64,000 bases of DNA, from contig JAKSRW010000016.1 in the NCBI GenBank assembly GCA_024403355.1, positions 1 to 64,000 on the forward strand. The letters are read 5' to 3'. The DNA comes from Lachnospiraceae bacterium. Lineage in GTDB: Bacteria; Bacillota; Clostridia; Lachnospirales; Lachnospiraceae. This document shows positions 25,824 to 35,802 of the stretch, in pieces. The stretch's first letter is position 1. Each line of letters begins with the position of its first letter. Below the pieces are notes generated by a model, which saw nothing but the letters and a program-made list of their open reading frames with translations, did no database searches and had not been told where the DNA came from. The position numbers were made by a program, and so were the translations under genes.

Positions 25824-26201
25824 ATGGGAATTTCGATAGGAAATGACTATTCATCGGCAATTTTACAGGTGCAGAATGAAGCACGTACAAAGAATACCGG
25901 GGCTGCCGCCCTTGAAGGAAAGCTTAGCGCTTCAAAGCTTGAAAATGCAAGTGATGAAGAGCTGATGGATGTCTGCAAAAGCTTTGAGGCATATCTTCTT
26001 GAGCAGGTACTGACCAAAACAAAGAAGTCTATTGTCGGAGAAACCGAGGAGGATAAGAACCCGTACATGGCTATGTTCGGTGACAGACTTTATCAGTCAT
26101 ATGCTGAGCAGATAGCGGACAGGGGTGATATCGGCATTGCCCAAAAGCTTTACGAGGCAATGAAGCGTGACTACGGTCATCAGATAAAGGAACAGGAGTA
26201 A
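25824..26201 (+). CDS. flgJ: FlgJ-like rod-binding protein
   Basis: This 125-residue protein corresponds to the rod-binding N-terminal domain of FlgJ: LMDVCKSFEAYLLEQVL, then NPYMAMFGDRLYQSYAEQIADRG and IGIAQKLYEAM. It lacks the C-terminal muramidase, as is usual in Firmicutes. It would cap or scaffold the growing rod and so belongs with flhO and flhP. AAAGGAGG precedes the ATG, and the next gene starts on the base after its stop. Confidence 0.85.
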   Translation: MGISIGNDYSSAILQVQNEARTKNTGAAALEGKLSASKLENASDEELMDVCKSFEAYLLEQVLTKTKKSIVGETEEDKNPYMAMFGDRLYQSYAEQIADRGDIGIAQKLYEAMKRDYGHQIKEQE

Positions 26202-28451
26202 ATGACAGTTGAGCTTAACGGCTGTGTAGACAGCATTGTTTATAGAAACGAAGAAAATGGATATACTGTATTTGAGCTTGCCACAAAGGGTGATACGGAG
26301 CTTTGTACCTGTGTGGGAAGCTTTTCCTATATTTCTGAGGGAGAATATCTGAAGCTCGAGTGCAGTGAAACCAATCATCCGGCATACGGAAAGCAGTATA
26401 AAATCATAACGGCTGAGGTGGTTGAACCCGAGGATGCGGTGGCTATGGAGCGTTATCTTGGCTCAGGTGCCATAAAGGGTGTTGGAAAGGCTCTGGCAGC
26501 CAGAATTGTGAAATACTTCGGGGATGACACCTTCAGGGTAATAGAGGAGGAGCCTGAGCGTCTGGCAGATATTAAAGGCATCAGCGAAAAGATGGCGCGC
26601 TCTATAGGCAGTCTTTTTTACGAGAAGCGTGAAATGCGAAATGCAATGATGTTTCTCCAAAAGTACGGTGTTTCCTCAAATTTGGCCGTGAAAATCTATA
26701 AGCAGTACGGAATGGGGCTCTACGAGGTGCTTCGAAAGAATCCTTACAGACTTGCTGAAGAAGTGTCGGGTGTGGGCTTTAAGACTGCGGATGATATTGC
26801 AATACGCGGCGGCGGAAGCATTGACAGTGAGTTCAGAAACCGTGCGGGCCTGCTTTATGTACTCTCTGAGGCTGTGGGGCAGGGACATACCTATTTGCCC
26901 GAGGAAAGGCTTATTTACGATGCTACACAGCTGCTTGGCGTGGAGGCGGTGGAGCTTACGGCGCCTCTTGATAAGCTTCTTATTGAGCGAAAGATTATCT
27001 ACGACAGACATGACGAGGAGCTGAGAGTATATCTGGCGGCTTTTTATTATATGGAGCTTGGAGTGGCGCGAATGCTGCTTGATCTGAACACTCCTTACAG
27101 TGTATCGAAAATGGAGCTTGATGAGGATATAGCCGAGGTGGAGGAAAGTCTGTCGGTTCAGCTTGATGAGCTGCAGCGTGAGGCGATAGCAGGGGCTGTA
27201 ACAAATGGTGTGTTTGTCCTTACAGGAGGCCCCGGTACAGGTAAAACTACCACAATCAATGCAATTATCCGCTATTTTGAAAATAAAGGCTGTGATATTC
27301 TGCTGGCGGCACCTACGGGGCGTGCTGCGAAGCGAATAAGTGAAACGAGCGGTCGTGAGGCCTCAACCATTCACAGAATGCTTCAGTTAAAGGTTTCGGA
27401 GGGCTTTGATGACCAGCCGGGTTCAAAGGATATGGCCTCAAAAAAGGTCAATTTTGAAAAAAATGAGGATAATCCCCTTGAGGCGGACGTTATTATTATA
27501 GATGAGATGTCCATGGTCGATATTTCTCTTATGAATTCCCTGTTAAAGGCGGTTTCGCAGGATACCAGACTCATTATGGTAGGGGATGCGAACCAGCTTC
27601 CGCCTGTGGGTGCAGGAAATGTTCTGCGAGATGTAATAGCCTCAAAGCGTTTTAAAACCGTGTGTCTTACAAGGATTTTCCGTCAGGCGGCACAGAGCAA
27701 TATTGTCGTAAATGCCCATAAAATAAATGACGGGCAGCAGATTGACCTTGACGTAAAGAACAAGGACTTTTTCCTTATGGAGCGTGATAATCCAAATGAT
27801 GTGGCGATGGTTACCGTGGCCCTAATACGCGATTATCTTCCGAAAAATCTGCACATTAATTCCTCTGATATCCAGATTCTGACACCCATGAGAAAGGGTG
27901 AGCTCGGAGTGGAGAGACTTAACAATGTGCTCCAGCAGTTCCTGAATCCTCCGTCCCCGGACAAGAAGGAAAAGGAATACAGGGACTATATTTTCCGCGA
28001 GGGTGATAAGGTAATGCAGAATAAGAACAATTACCAGCTTGAGTGGGAAACGCGTAATAAGAAGGGCTTTCTTATTGCGAGCGGCACAGGCATTTTTAAC
28101 GGTGACTGTGGCATAATCAAAGAGATTAATAACTATGCGTCGGAAATTACAATAGTCTTCGATGAGGATAAAACCGTACATTATCCCTTCGGCTGTCTGG
28201 ATGAGCTGGAGCTGGCATATTGTATGACGGTTCATAAATCACAGGGAAGTGAGTATACTGCGGTAATTATGCCGCTTCTTACAGGTCCCATACAGTTATT
28301 TAACAGGAACCTGCTTTACACGGCGGTAACGCGTGCAAAGACCTGCGTATCGATTGTAGGCAGCAAGGCTGCAGTCAACCGAATGATTAATAATACTAAC
28401 GAGCAGAAGCGTTATTCCTCGCTGGCAAAACAGCTCACATCTATGGAATAA
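26202..28451 (+). CDS. recD2: RecD2-type ATP-dependent helicase
   Basis: This 749-residue SF1B 5'-3' DNA helicase has an N-terminal OB-like region, helix-hairpin-helix segments (GSGAIKGVGKALAARIVKYFG; VSGVGFKTADDIA), Walker A GGPGTGKTT (about residue 342), Walker B IIIDEMSMVD, motif III GDANQLPPVGAGNVL, and C-terminal MTVHKSQGSEY with YTAVTRAK. RecD2 acts without RecBC in DNA repair. The start directly abuts the flgJ-like stop, so the two are translationally linked. Confidence 0.93.
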   Translation: MTVELNGCVDSIVYRNEENGYTVFELATKGDTELCTCVGSFSYISEGEYLKLECSETNHPAYGKQYKIITAEVVEPEDAVAMERYLGSGAIKGVGKALAARIVKYFGDDTFRVIEEEPERLADIKGISEKMARSIGSLFYEKREMRNAMMFLQKYGVSSNLAVKIYKQYGMGLYEVLRKNPYRLAEEVSGVGFKTADDIAIRGGGSIDSEFRNRAGLLYVLSEAVGQGHTYLPEERLIYDATQLLGVEAVELTAPLDKLLIERKIIYDRHDEELRVYLAAFYYMELGVARMLLDLNTPYSVSKMELDEDIAEVEESLSVQLDELQREAIAGAVTNGVFVLTGGPGTGKTTTINAIIRYFENKGCDILLAAPTGRAAKRISETSGREASTIHRMLQLKVSEGFDDQPGSKDMASKKVNFEKNEDNPLEADVIIIDEMSMVDISLMNSLLKAVSQDTRLIMVGDANQLPPVGAGNVLRDVIASKRFKTVCLTRIFRQAAQSNIVVNAHKINDGQQIDLDVKNKDFFLMERDNPNDVAMVTVALIRDYLPKNLHINSSDIQILTPMRKGELGVERLNNVLQQFLNPPSPDKKEKEYRDYIFREGDKVMQNKNNYQLEWETRNKKGFLIASGTGIFNGDCGIIKEINNYASEITIVFDEDKTVHYPFGCLDELELAYCMTVHKSQGSEYTAVIMPLLTGPIQLFNRNLLYTAVTRAKTCVSIVGSKAAVNRMINNTNEQKRYSSLAKQLTSME

Positions 28452-28486
28452 AATTCGTGCTTTTTTCTGCATATTGAGGTATAATA

Positions 28487-29191
28487 ATGACAGATATTCT
28501 TTTATCAGTTCTTTATCCGCCCAGATGTCCTGCATGCCGCAGGCTTATGGAAAATGACGGTTCGTTGATACATAGTGAATGCAGGGGGCTGTTCAGGCTC
28601 ATACGTGAGCCACGCTGCCTTAAATGCGGACGTAATGTTGAGGCAGAGGACATAGCAGTGTGTCCGGAGTGCGCGAAGAAAAAGCACCGCTATGACTACG
28701 GACTTGCCGTGATGGAATATAATTCTACAGCCAGGCAGGCGATGACAGATTATAAGTTTAGCGGCTGGCGGGCGAATGCGGATTTTTTTGCAGAGGAAGC
28801 AGTAAATAAATTTGAAGAAATACTAAAGCTTTATGGACCGGAGGCGCTTATCCCCGTTCCGGTAACCCGTCGCAGGCTGCATGAGAGAGGCTTTAATCAG
28901 GCAGAACTGCTGGCGGTGAAAATAAGTGAAAGAACAGGCATACCGGTAGATACGGCGCTTTTGTTCAAGAGGTCGGGGCTGAATGTCCAGCAGAAAAAGC
29001 TCTCGGCCAGAGAGCGAAAGGAAAATGCCCGGCTGGCTTTTACTGCGGCGAAATCCGAATATAAGAAGGTCTGTATTGTTGATGATATTTACACAACGGG
29101 CAGTACTCTTGATGCATGTGCCGGGGTATTAAAGCAGGCAGGTGCAGAGGAAGTGGGTTTTCTGGTGATTTGCGCGGGAAGCCCGTACTGA
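28487..29191 (+). CDS. comF: ComF family phosphoribosyltransferase-like protein
   Basis: This 234-residue protein has N-terminal zinc-binding Cys pairs (CPAC, CLKC, CPEC), then a PRTase fold with IPVPVTRRRLHERGFNQAELLA and the PRPP-binding CIVDDIYTTGSTLDAC. ComF/AmiGX proteins are needed for DNA uptake in competence, with the exact reaction uncertain. In Firmicutes comF lies beside yvyF and flagellar genes, as here. Confidence 0.9.
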   Translation: MTDILLSVLYPPRCPACRRLMENDGSLIHSECRGLFRLIREPRCLKCGRNVEAEDIAVCPECAKKKHRYDYGLAVMEYNSTARQAMTDYKFSGWRANADFFAEEAVNKFEEILKLYGPEALIPVPVTRRRLHERGFNQAELLAVKISERTGIPVDTALLFKRSGLNVQQKKLSARERKENARLAFTAAKSEYKKVCIVDDIYTTGSTLDACAGVLKQAGAEEVGFLVICAGSPY

Positions 29192-29227
29192 TATTTTTAT
29201 GAATTAAAAAGAAATAATAATAGAAAA

Positions 29228-29263
29228 AGGAGGAATGCCGTCAGGCGGCATATTTAGACTATG
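29228..29263 (+). promoter_or_regulatory. Ribosome site separated from the yvyF start by a hairpin
   Basis: AGGAGG (29228-29233) is 28 nt from the ATG at 29261. ATGCCG and CGGCAT (29235-29251) fold between them and would bring the two together. An ATG in the hairpin opens an 11-codon frame that overlaps the yvyF start out of phase, so it could instead be a leader peptide. Confidence 0.45.
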
Positions 29264-29665
29264 GAAGTAAAAACATGTAAAAATTGTGGCAGAATTTACA
29301 ATTATCTTGGTGCAATTACCCCCTTCTGTCCACCCTGTATGAAGCTTCTTGAGGAGAAGTACCAGATCTGCAAGCAGTACATTAAGGACAATCCCGGAGC
29401 AAATATTCAGCAGGTTTCAGAGGCTACAGAGTGCTCACTGAAGATGCTTAAGCAGTGGGTACGAGAGGAGCGTCTTTCATTTGCGGAGGGTTCAGCTGTA
29501 GGTATCGAATGCGAGAGCTGCGGTGCGAATATTCTTACAGGAAGATTCTGTAACGATTGTAAGGGCAGACTTCAGCAGGGACTTCAGAATGCTTATAAGC
29601 CTAAGGCTCCCGAGCCTGTACAGAAGAAGACTCCTACAAGCGCACAGATGAGATTCTTAAAATAA
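29261..29665 (+). CDS. yvyF: Flagellar operon protein YvyF (TIGR03826-like)
   Basis: This 134-residue protein has an N-terminal zinc site (CKNCGRIYN...FCPPCMK), a helix-turn-helix-like middle (NPGANIQQVSEATECSLKMLKQWVREERL), and a second Cys set (CESCGANILTGRFCNDC). YvyF-type proteins are annotated as flagellar regulators in flgM operons. Here flgM does not follow, and the convergent chemoreceptor gene does. Confidence 0.85.
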   Translation: MEVKTCKNCGRIYNYLGAITPFCPPCMKLLEEKYQICKQYIKDNPGANIQQVSEATECSLKMLKQWVREERLSFAEGSAVGIECESCGANILTGRFCNDCKGRLQQGLQNAYKPKAPEPVQKKTPTSAQMRFLK

Positions 29666-29702
29666 ATCTTACAAAACTCTTAAAAATTGAATTAGTACCA
29701 AT

Positions 29703-29739
29703 AAAAATGGGAATGTGAAATTTCACATTCCCGTTTTTG
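29703..29739. terminator. Bidirectional terminator between yvyF and the chemoreceptor
   Basis: AAAAATGGGAATGTGAAA and TTTCACATTCCCGTTTTT form a long stem with A and T tracts on each side. Confidence 0.88.
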
Positions 29740-29753
29740 TATATTGTTTTAAA

Positions 29754-31421
29754 TTAAATATCAAATCTGTCAACCAGGTTCATCAGGCTTGATACACTGC
29801 CGAGTGCGTCATTTGCCTCATTTGAAACGGAATCACTGGAGAAGGATATTCTCTGAAGATTAGTGTTTGCACTCTGGATTACGCTGTTAAGCTGCTTCTG
29901 AGAAGCTGTAATGGTATCGAGAATGCCTGTGATGTTCTGGATAGAAACATTAAGCTGTTCTGCGCCTGCACCAAGTGAGCTGCTGACCTCTGCATAGTAG
30001 TTTGCATCATCACGGTAGTTGTCTGCGAGCTCTTCGATTTTATCATAATCGGCAAGGACTGTATCATCGAGGAAGAGAAGTACCGAATGACACTCTGCTG
30101 AAAGTACACGAACGCTGTCCATAACCTTTTCTGTTAACTCATTAACCTTGGCAATCTCATCACCGATAATCTTTGAAAGGCCACTGATTTCATCTGCAAC
30201 TACGGCAAAGCCGCGTCCGGATTCACCGGCTCTGGCTGCCTCGATTGAGGCGTTAAGTGCAAGAAGGCTTGTCTGGTCTGCGATAGCACTGATTGCTTCG
30301 GAAACCTCAACGATTTCTTCGATAACCTTTGTATTCTCAAGCGCAAGCTCAAGTCTCTTACGGCTGGACTGTGTAACCTTAACTGCATTCTTTTTGCCTT
30401 CGATAATCTCAGGCACGATATTGCCTACCTTTTCAATGATTACCGAAGCCTTTTCAGCCATATTTCTGGTCTCATTTGAAAGCATATCAACCGCACCGGA
30501 TACATCGTTACAGCTGTTGTCAATATCAGCAATGCTGGTAGTCTGTGTCTGGATACCTGCGCTGGTCTCCTCCATTGTAGTACCGATATCGGAGATATTT
30601 TTGTTGATTTCGTTCATCTGCTTTGAAGTATCGGTAATCTTTGTAAAGATAACCATGGATTCTTCCTTGGTCTTCTCAATTGTTGTAAGGAACTTTTCCT
30701 GGAGCTCATTAAGCAGGAATTCGTTTTCCTCGGGCTCGTTTTTGAACTTATGCTTGGAGCTGTTGCTTACAATCTTTTCTTTAATGAAGGTCTTAACATC
30801 AGCCAGTGAAGAAAGTCTTCTCTTAATCGAACCGCTGAGAATGAATAAGCAGATAACGAAAATGACAAGTCCGGCAAGAAGGGGACCGCCTGAGTAAACC
30901 ATAATTACATAATCGATAGAATGCTGGGGAATGGTGGCGATGATTTTCCAGCCGTTCTCCTGAATGCGGGCCGTGTAGGCTCTCATTTTAACACCGTCTT
31001 CCTTGTACTGGAAAATGGTCTCTGTGCTGAATTCAACACCGTACTCCTCTGCGAGATTAATATTGGCCGCATAAGAAGTGTTATCGTGAAGAATATTTCT
31101 TGAAGCACTGTCAACCACGAAGAAGGAAAGATCCTCATGACCGCTTAAATCCTTCATGGTCTTTATATAAACCGAAAGCTTTTCATAGGGGATTGATTTA
31201 CTCTCATCCACCTGACCGCCCAGAAAATAAGCCGTGGTTTCGGCATTTGTTTTAAGTAATCTGTCTGTATCATCATATATTGCGTTACGCAGGCACAGAG
31301 AACTGAACATTACTATCGTAATGATAATAATCATACAGCTGAGTGTAGTGTAGAACAATAATGCACCCTTAATGGTTCTGAGTTTAGAGTAACCCTTGGT
31401 TTTTTCGTGATTTGCTGCCAT
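29754..31421 (-). CDS. Methyl-accepting chemotaxis protein
   Basis: This 555-residue chemoreceptor has a transmembrane segment at about 21-45, an extracellular sensing part of about 130 residues with a Cache-like look ([23 protein letters not shown]), a second segment near 180-200, and a long cytoplasmic coiled coil. The CheA/CheW-contacting tip reads [20 protein letters not shown], followed by [12 protein letters not shown] clear HAMP domain was not evident. The ligand is unknown. It is convergent with yvyF. Confidence 0.92.
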   Translation of the reverse strand: MAANHEKTKGYSKLRTIKGALLFYTTLSCMIIIITIVMFSSLCLRNAIYDDTDRLLKTNAETTAYFLGGQVDESKSIPYEKLSVYIKTMKDLSGHEDLSFFVVDSASRNILHDNTSYAANINLAEEYGVEFSTETIFQYKEDGVKMRAYTARIQENGWKIIATIPQHSIDYVIMVYSGGPLLAGLVIFVICLFILSGSIKRRLSSLADVKTFIKEKIVSNSSKHKFKNEPEENEFLLNELQEKFLTTIEKTKEESMVIFTKITDTSKQMNEINKNISDIGTTMEETSAGIQTQTTSIADIDNSCNDVSGAVDMLSNETRNMAEKASVIIEKVGNIVPEIIEGKKNAVKVTQSSRKRLELALENTKVIEEIVEVSEAISAIADQTSLLALNASIEAARAGESGRGFAVVADEISGLSKIIGDEIAKVNELTEKVMDSVRVLSAECHSVLLFLDDTVLADYDKIEELADNYRDDANYYAEVSSSLGAGAEQLNVSIQNITGILDTITASQKQLNSVIQSANTNLQRISFSSDSVSNEANDALGSVSSLMNLVDRFDI

Positions 31422-31670
31422 AAAACGTACCTCCCGCCATGGATTCTATACGAACAGGCTTCCTTTCCCACTGAAAATTATAGTATATTGTAAATCCTAA
31501 TGAGCATAAAATACCACATTTATTATACAACAAAAAAACAGATTTGTGAAGTATTTTATCCGGAAATATATAAAATTAGCTGTCTTAACATTCTTTTGTA
31601 TTTATGCCTGACTTGTGTTAAGATATAAAACAGAAATCAGGAACATCAGCGGTTAAAAAATATTATTTTA

Positions 31671-31695
31671 CAGGCAGAAAGGCATGGTTATTATA
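31671..31695 (+). repeat. Shared leader segment before the CPBP gene
   Basis: CAGGCAGAAAGGCATGGTTATTA recurs at 22895 and 47852, with a shorter match at 6631. It provides AGAAAGG as a ribosome site. Confidence 0.5.
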
Positions 31696-32745
31696 ATGCA
31701 GGATATAAAAAGAGTTAATATTATTTTACTGATAATAATTCTTCTGGAAGAGCTTGTTACGTCAACGGGAGTGATGCGGTTAGTTCATGGAATTCCGCTT
31801 CAGATGCTGGCTTCGCAGCTGATTCTTTGCGGACCGATGCTCTTATTCCCCTTTGTTTTCAAAAAGAACTTTTTCAAATGCGTAGGGCTTAATAAAATAA
31901 GGTTTTCGGATATAATGCTGAGTGTACTTTTTTATTTTTGCATAAACAAGGTACTTTCATTCATAAACGGAATTTCTATGCTTATCTCACCCAATAAAAT
32001 CGGCTCGCTGATTACCAATATGAGCGATTCTACCCCTTATCTGCTGGCCGTTCTGGTAGTGGGAATAATTCCTGCTTTTTGTGAGGAATGCATGAACCGT
32101 GGCATTATTTACAATACCTACAAGCAGGCGGATCCTCTTCGCGCAATGCTTATGAGTGCGCTTGTGTTCGGACTTATGCACGGAAATCTCAACCAGTTTT
32201 CGTATGCTTTTTTCATGGGCTTTATATTTATACTCCTGAATGAGGCTACCGGTTCACTGGCATCTTCGATGACGGTCCATATGTTGGCAAATGTTGTTTC
32301 GACGACACTTGTATATCTGCTGCCTAAGCTTACGTCAACGATTAAGGAGCTTGTGGGGGCTGTTACGGATGGCAAAAGCTCTGTATCCGGTCTCGAGCAG
32401 ACTACTGAGAGCCTCTCCCAATTATTTAAAAATGTTGATAAGAAAAGTATCCTTTCAAGTCTTCCTTCTATTACAATAGAGGCGGTTTTAGGTGGACTGG
32501 GTGCATTTTTTATCTTCCGCTGGATCGCGAAAAGAAACGGAAGATGGGATTATATTAAGGGCATATTCTCGAAAAAGCACAGAAATATGATGAGCGAAGA
32601 GAAGAAGGAAAATGTACCGGGACCGGTAATTGAATGCGAAGCGATGCATATCATTACAACTCCGCTTATCATTGTTCTTGCGATTCTTACATTTAATATA
32701 ATAGTGGACGGACTTGTAGATTTTGGCGTAATCAGCCGTAAATAA
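31696..32745 (+). CDS. CPBP family intramembrane glutamic protease
   Basis: This polytopic membrane protein of 349 residues has the Abi/CAAX-protease motifs: EECMNRGIIYN (EExxxR), FGLMHGNLNQF (FxxxH) and a third NEATGSLASSMTVHMLAN (HxxxN-type). Members process prenylated or peptide substrates, or serve in bacteriocin immunity. The ATG at 31696 is chosen because the one at 31684 lies inside the repeated leader GGCATGGTT, too near the AGAAAGG. A terminator follows. Confidence 0.85.
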   Translation: MQDIKRVNIILLIIILLEELVTSTGVMRLVHGIPLQMLASQLILCGPMLLFPFVFKKNFFKCVGLNKIRFSDIMLSVLFYFCINKVLSFINGISMLISPNKIGSLITNMSDSTPYLLAVLVVGIIPAFCEECMNRGIIYNTYKQADPLRAMLMSALVFGLMHGNLNQFSYAFFMGFIFILLNEATGSLASSMTVHMLANVVSTTLVYLLPKLTSTIKELVGAVTDGKSSVSGLEQTTESLSQLFKNVDKKSILSSLPSITIEAVLGGLGAFFIFRWIAKRNGRWDYIKGIFSKKHRNMMSEEKKENVPGPVIECEAMHIITTPLIIVLAILTFNIIVDGLVDFGVISRK

Positions 32746-32746
32746 T

Positions 32747-32775
32747 GGGAATGTGCAGGCTTGCACATCCCCGGA
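32747..32775 (+). terminator. Hairpin after the CPBP gene
   Basis: GGGAATGTGCA and TGCACATCCCC pair around GGCT. The T tract after it is short, so it may be weak. Confidence 0.55.
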
Positions 32776-32800
32776 ATTTTGAAAAGTATTTGATTTTGAA

Positions 32801-33034
32801 TTATTTTATTAAGCCTGCGGCAAATTCCTGTGCAGCGGCAAGATCCTGCTCGTTGGGTCTGCCCTTATGCATGGGACCGAAGGAACCTCTGCAGTGAAAT
32901 TCCTCGTCAAGTAAAATAATATCCATGTCGTTTATAAGCTTTTTCATGGGCTTCTTCATGGACTTCATCATTGCCGATGTTCCGAAGCAGGCGAGAAAAA
33001 GGAGCTTTAAATTCTTTAGCTGTTCATCATCATA
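32801..33034 (-). pseudogene. 3' remnant of a flavodoxin-family gene
   Basis: On the minus strand the frame upstream of the TAA at 32801-32803 reads LKLLFLACFGTSAMMKSMKK, then HCRGSFGPMHKGRPNEQDLA, then AAQEFAAGLIK, the C-terminal pattern of flavodoxin-like proteins (KGRPNEEDL...FA). No start codon or FMN phosphate loop exists, and an in-frame stop precedes it at about 33035. Its 5' end overlaps the 3' end of the large secreted-protein gene, so the gene was truncated at that junction. Confidence 0.65.
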
Positions 33035-35598
33035 TTAAGAAGGTGTACCGGATGGATGTTATAAGCTTTTCCGTCAGCGGCTTCGTATATATATGTTATG
33101 CTGCTGTCAGGTTCAGTGACAGTTACATTACTGATGTGGCCTATGCTTATTCCATCGGAATCGGTGTAATCGAAAGCAGATGTTTCTGAAGCATAGCTTG
33201 CATAGTCCGCATAACGAACTTCCGCTGTAGTCATACCTTCGCGAAGCTCTGAAATATTTACAAGAGGACTTGTAAAGCAGTCAAAGGATTCGGTAGGGTT
33301 TACAAGTCTGGCTGCAATATTGTAGTCTTTTACAAGCTTTCCGTTTTTAATTGAGTAAGCTACGTTTGCAAATACATTATCCACTGTATATTCAGAGCCG
33401 GGATAAATATCTTCACCGTTTATTGTAACAATGTGGTCTGTATCATTATAAAACGATAAAGTTGTCTTTTCATTTCTGCAATAATCTGCCATATAGTAAT
33501 AGCAGGGAATGTCGGCACCCTGACCGTCGTAGCGAAGCTTAATATATGTAGAGGGAAGGAAGAAGGTCGCATCATTTGTAATAAGTGCTGCCCTTCGAAT
33601 GTATAATGTGGCACCGTCTACCAGCGCCTTTTCCTTCTTGGCTACAGAGCTTTTGATTGTTTTCCACTGGGTCGGATTGCCGTTTGAATCAAGTACGGTG
33701 TACTCATATGCGTTGTTTGTATCGGCATCCATTATTGTGATAAAACCGGTCTCAAGAACGATTGAATTATTGGAGGTTGAAGCACCGGTATCGAAAACAG
33801 GCTGCTCATTTATGTAAATAGTCTTTATATGAGAATCAGGCTTGTTTCCCTTGGGAATTGAAACTGCTTCAATATATGCACCCTCAAAGGCATTGAGGTT
33901 CTGGCTGTCTGTAATATTTACAAGGTCTGCGATTGTAACGGGAGCCTTTTTGCCGGGACCGCCGGTGTAAAGATAGAAGCCGGGATCTCCGGTTGAGAAA
34001 TACTCATCCGGTACATGAAGCAGGTATTTATCGCCGAATATTGCCTCACTGCCCTTGGTAAGCTTATCGGGAAGGTCAATGTAGTTGTCATCATTTCCGC
34101 ATAATCTGATTGCGGTTTCCCCGGCCTTCAGGCCTTTTATATAATCGACTCCTTCTTTAGTTACGAAGAGAATCTTCGGAGCCTTGCTTCTGGCAGGAAT
34201 CTTAACTTTGACAGTAGTTGTGGGCTTGTTTGCATCACAGAAGTAGAGGGTTGCACCGTAATCAAGGAAGATGTCAACCGGTACGTCTGTGTTGATGGTT
34301 TCGGGAGTTGTATAGTAATGTGTTGTAGCGCTTCCGGGCCACCATTCTATAAGCTCACCGTTAAAGTTTTCGGGTAATGATACAATATTTGTATCATGAA
34401 TCCAGCTGACATCGGTATTTCTGGTGATGCCGCTCACGGTAAAGCCCTCACTGAATTTATATTTTACTGAGAACTTGGCATTGTTTTTTGTAAATCTGTA
34501 GTTTTCTTTGGTGACGGCAGCTTTATGGATATCTTTTATATAAATATCCATGTCCTTTCCATTGGCTTTGATTTCATTGGTGTCAATTACATAGCATTCA
34601 ATGTCCTTGTAAAAATGAACGGTTTCATTGACGGAGGTTACCGGACAGTCCGAATATACGGGGTAAACGTTTCCGCTTCTGAAATCCTTTACATTAGTTG
34701 TGAAATACTCATCCGTAGAATATGCATCCCAATAGCCGCTGCCACAGCTGATTCTGTTGCTGTTTGAACGGGCATAATTAATAACCCAGTTATTAGAAAT
34801 AGTGTGGCTGTGATCAATAAGAACATGGGTGGTTTTACCGGTGGTATCATAGTAGGATGAATAAATCGAATCCGAACCCATGATTTTCTGTGAGAGGCTG
34901 CCCTGGGTTAAAGGAACAAGTCTTGTGTAGCTGTATTCGGCCTCGAGTCTGACCGTAGTCTTGTTGCGGCCGAGAATATAGTTGATTGAGGAAGCCTTTG
35001 CATCCGGCTTTGTAACCGCATATTCGAGCTTAACATTGTCATCACTGTAAACGATAACATCTTCACCCTGTACATTTGTGGCGAATTCGAGCTCTTCGCA
35101 GGGAATGAGGATTGCATTCCCGGTGTAGTTGACTTTATAAGTAAGGATTTCCTTTTTGGTTGCTACCGAAGGAATTGTATATACATCTCCGCCGGCATTT
35201 GTGGTTTTCCAGACATTATAATTTCCTTTGCCGGTATCAAGTACAACTGAATCGGCCTTGTCACCGAGGTTCCGTAAAACACCGGCTGAAAGAAGCGTAG
35301 AAATATAATCGCTGTTAGAGCCGCAGTGTGCGGTATTGAAGGGCATACCATATCCGTTATAGTACACGGGTTCACCCGGATGAGTAGGATAGGTATAGGA
35401 AAAATTGATAGGAACGGAATAGGTCGGAATTCGTACTGTCTGTTCCTCTGTTCCTTCATCGAAACGCCAGTAAAGAATACTATTTTCGTTATAAACCGTG
35501 TCCTTTGCAGAAGCTTTTGCTGCAGGAGCTGCACAGATTATAATGGTAAACAGCGCAATTATGAGCTTTTTGGCTGATAAATACTGTCTAAAATGCAT
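33016..35598 (-). CDS. Very large secreted protein of unknown function
   Basis: I do not recognise this 860-residue protein. It has a clear signal peptide (LIIALFTIIICAAPAAKASA, cut about residue 31). The mature part is rich in Tyr, Asn, Asp and Thr with many short beta-strand-like stretches, e.g. KVKIPARSKAPKILFVTKEG and DVPVDIFLDYGATLYF. It looks like a chain of extracellular beta domains. No sortase motif or C-terminal helix is seen. It is transcribed divergently from the DUF4157/ATPase pair. Confidence 0.7.
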   Translation of the reverse strand: MHFRQYLSAKKLIIALFTIIICAAPAAKASAKDTVYNENSILYWRFDEGTEEQTVRIPTYSVPINFSYTYPTHPGEPVYYNGYGMPFNTAHCGSNSDYISTLLSAGVLRNLGDKADSVVLDTGKGNYNVWKTTNAGGDVYTIPSVATKKEILTYKVNYTGNAILIPCEELEFATNVQGEDVIVYSDDNVKLEYAVTKPDAKASSINYILGRNKTTVRLEAEYSYTRLVPLTQGSLSQKIMGSDSIYSSYYDTTGKTTHVLIDHSHTISNNWVINYARSNSNRISCGSGYWDAYSTDEYFTTNVKDFRSGNVYPVYSDCPVTSVNETVHFYKDIECYVIDTNEIKANGKDMDIYIKDIHKAAVTKENYRFTKNNAKFSVKYKFSEGFTVSGITRNTDVSWIHDTNIVSLPENFNGELIEWWPGSATTHYYTTPETINTDVPVDIFLDYGATLYFCDANKPTTTVKVKIPARSKAPKILFVTKEGVDYIKGLKAGETAIRLCGNDDNYIDLPDKLTKGSEAIFGDKYLLHVPDEYFSTGDPGFYLYTGGPGKKAPVTIADLVNITDSQNLNAFEGAYIEAVSIPKGNKPDSHIKTIYINEQPVFDTGASTSNNSIVLETGFITIMDADTNNAYEYTVLDSNGNPTQWKTIKSSVAKKEKALVDGATLYIRRAALITNDATFFLPSTYIKLRYDGQGADIPCYYYMADYCRNEKTTLSFYNDTDHIVTINGEDIYPGSEYTVDNVFANVAYSIKNGKLVKDYNIAARLVNPTESFDCFTSPLVNISELREGMTTAEVRYADYASYASETSAFDYTDSDGISIGHISNVTVTEPDSSITYIYEAADGKAYNIHPVHLLNMMMNS

Positions 35599-35716
35599 AG
35601 AAATACCTCCGTGTATGTCTTTAAATATATATCGGCAGTATATTAAAAAAATTTAACCATAAATATAAAATCTAAAGAAATATTAAAGAATAAGTCCATT
35701 ATATTTACATAAAAAC

Positions 35717-35748
35717 AGAAGTATAATATAATACTATCAGTATAATGG
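35717..35748 (+). promoter_or_regulatory. Clustered -10-like boxes upstream of the DUF4157 gene
   Basis: TATAAT occurs at 35722-35727 and 35741-35746 in an AT-rich divergent intergenic region. No matching -35 box is convincing. Confidence 0.35.
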
Positions 35749-35802
35749 AATAATGTCGGAAGACGAATGTATGAAGAGAATAATGGAGGAGGAGACTTAT
35801 TT

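Noticed and set aside
30148..30897. Long plus-strand frame opposite the chemoreceptor
   Set aside because: The minus-strand frame has all chemoreceptor motifs; the opposite frame is Ser/Ile-rich shadow sequence.
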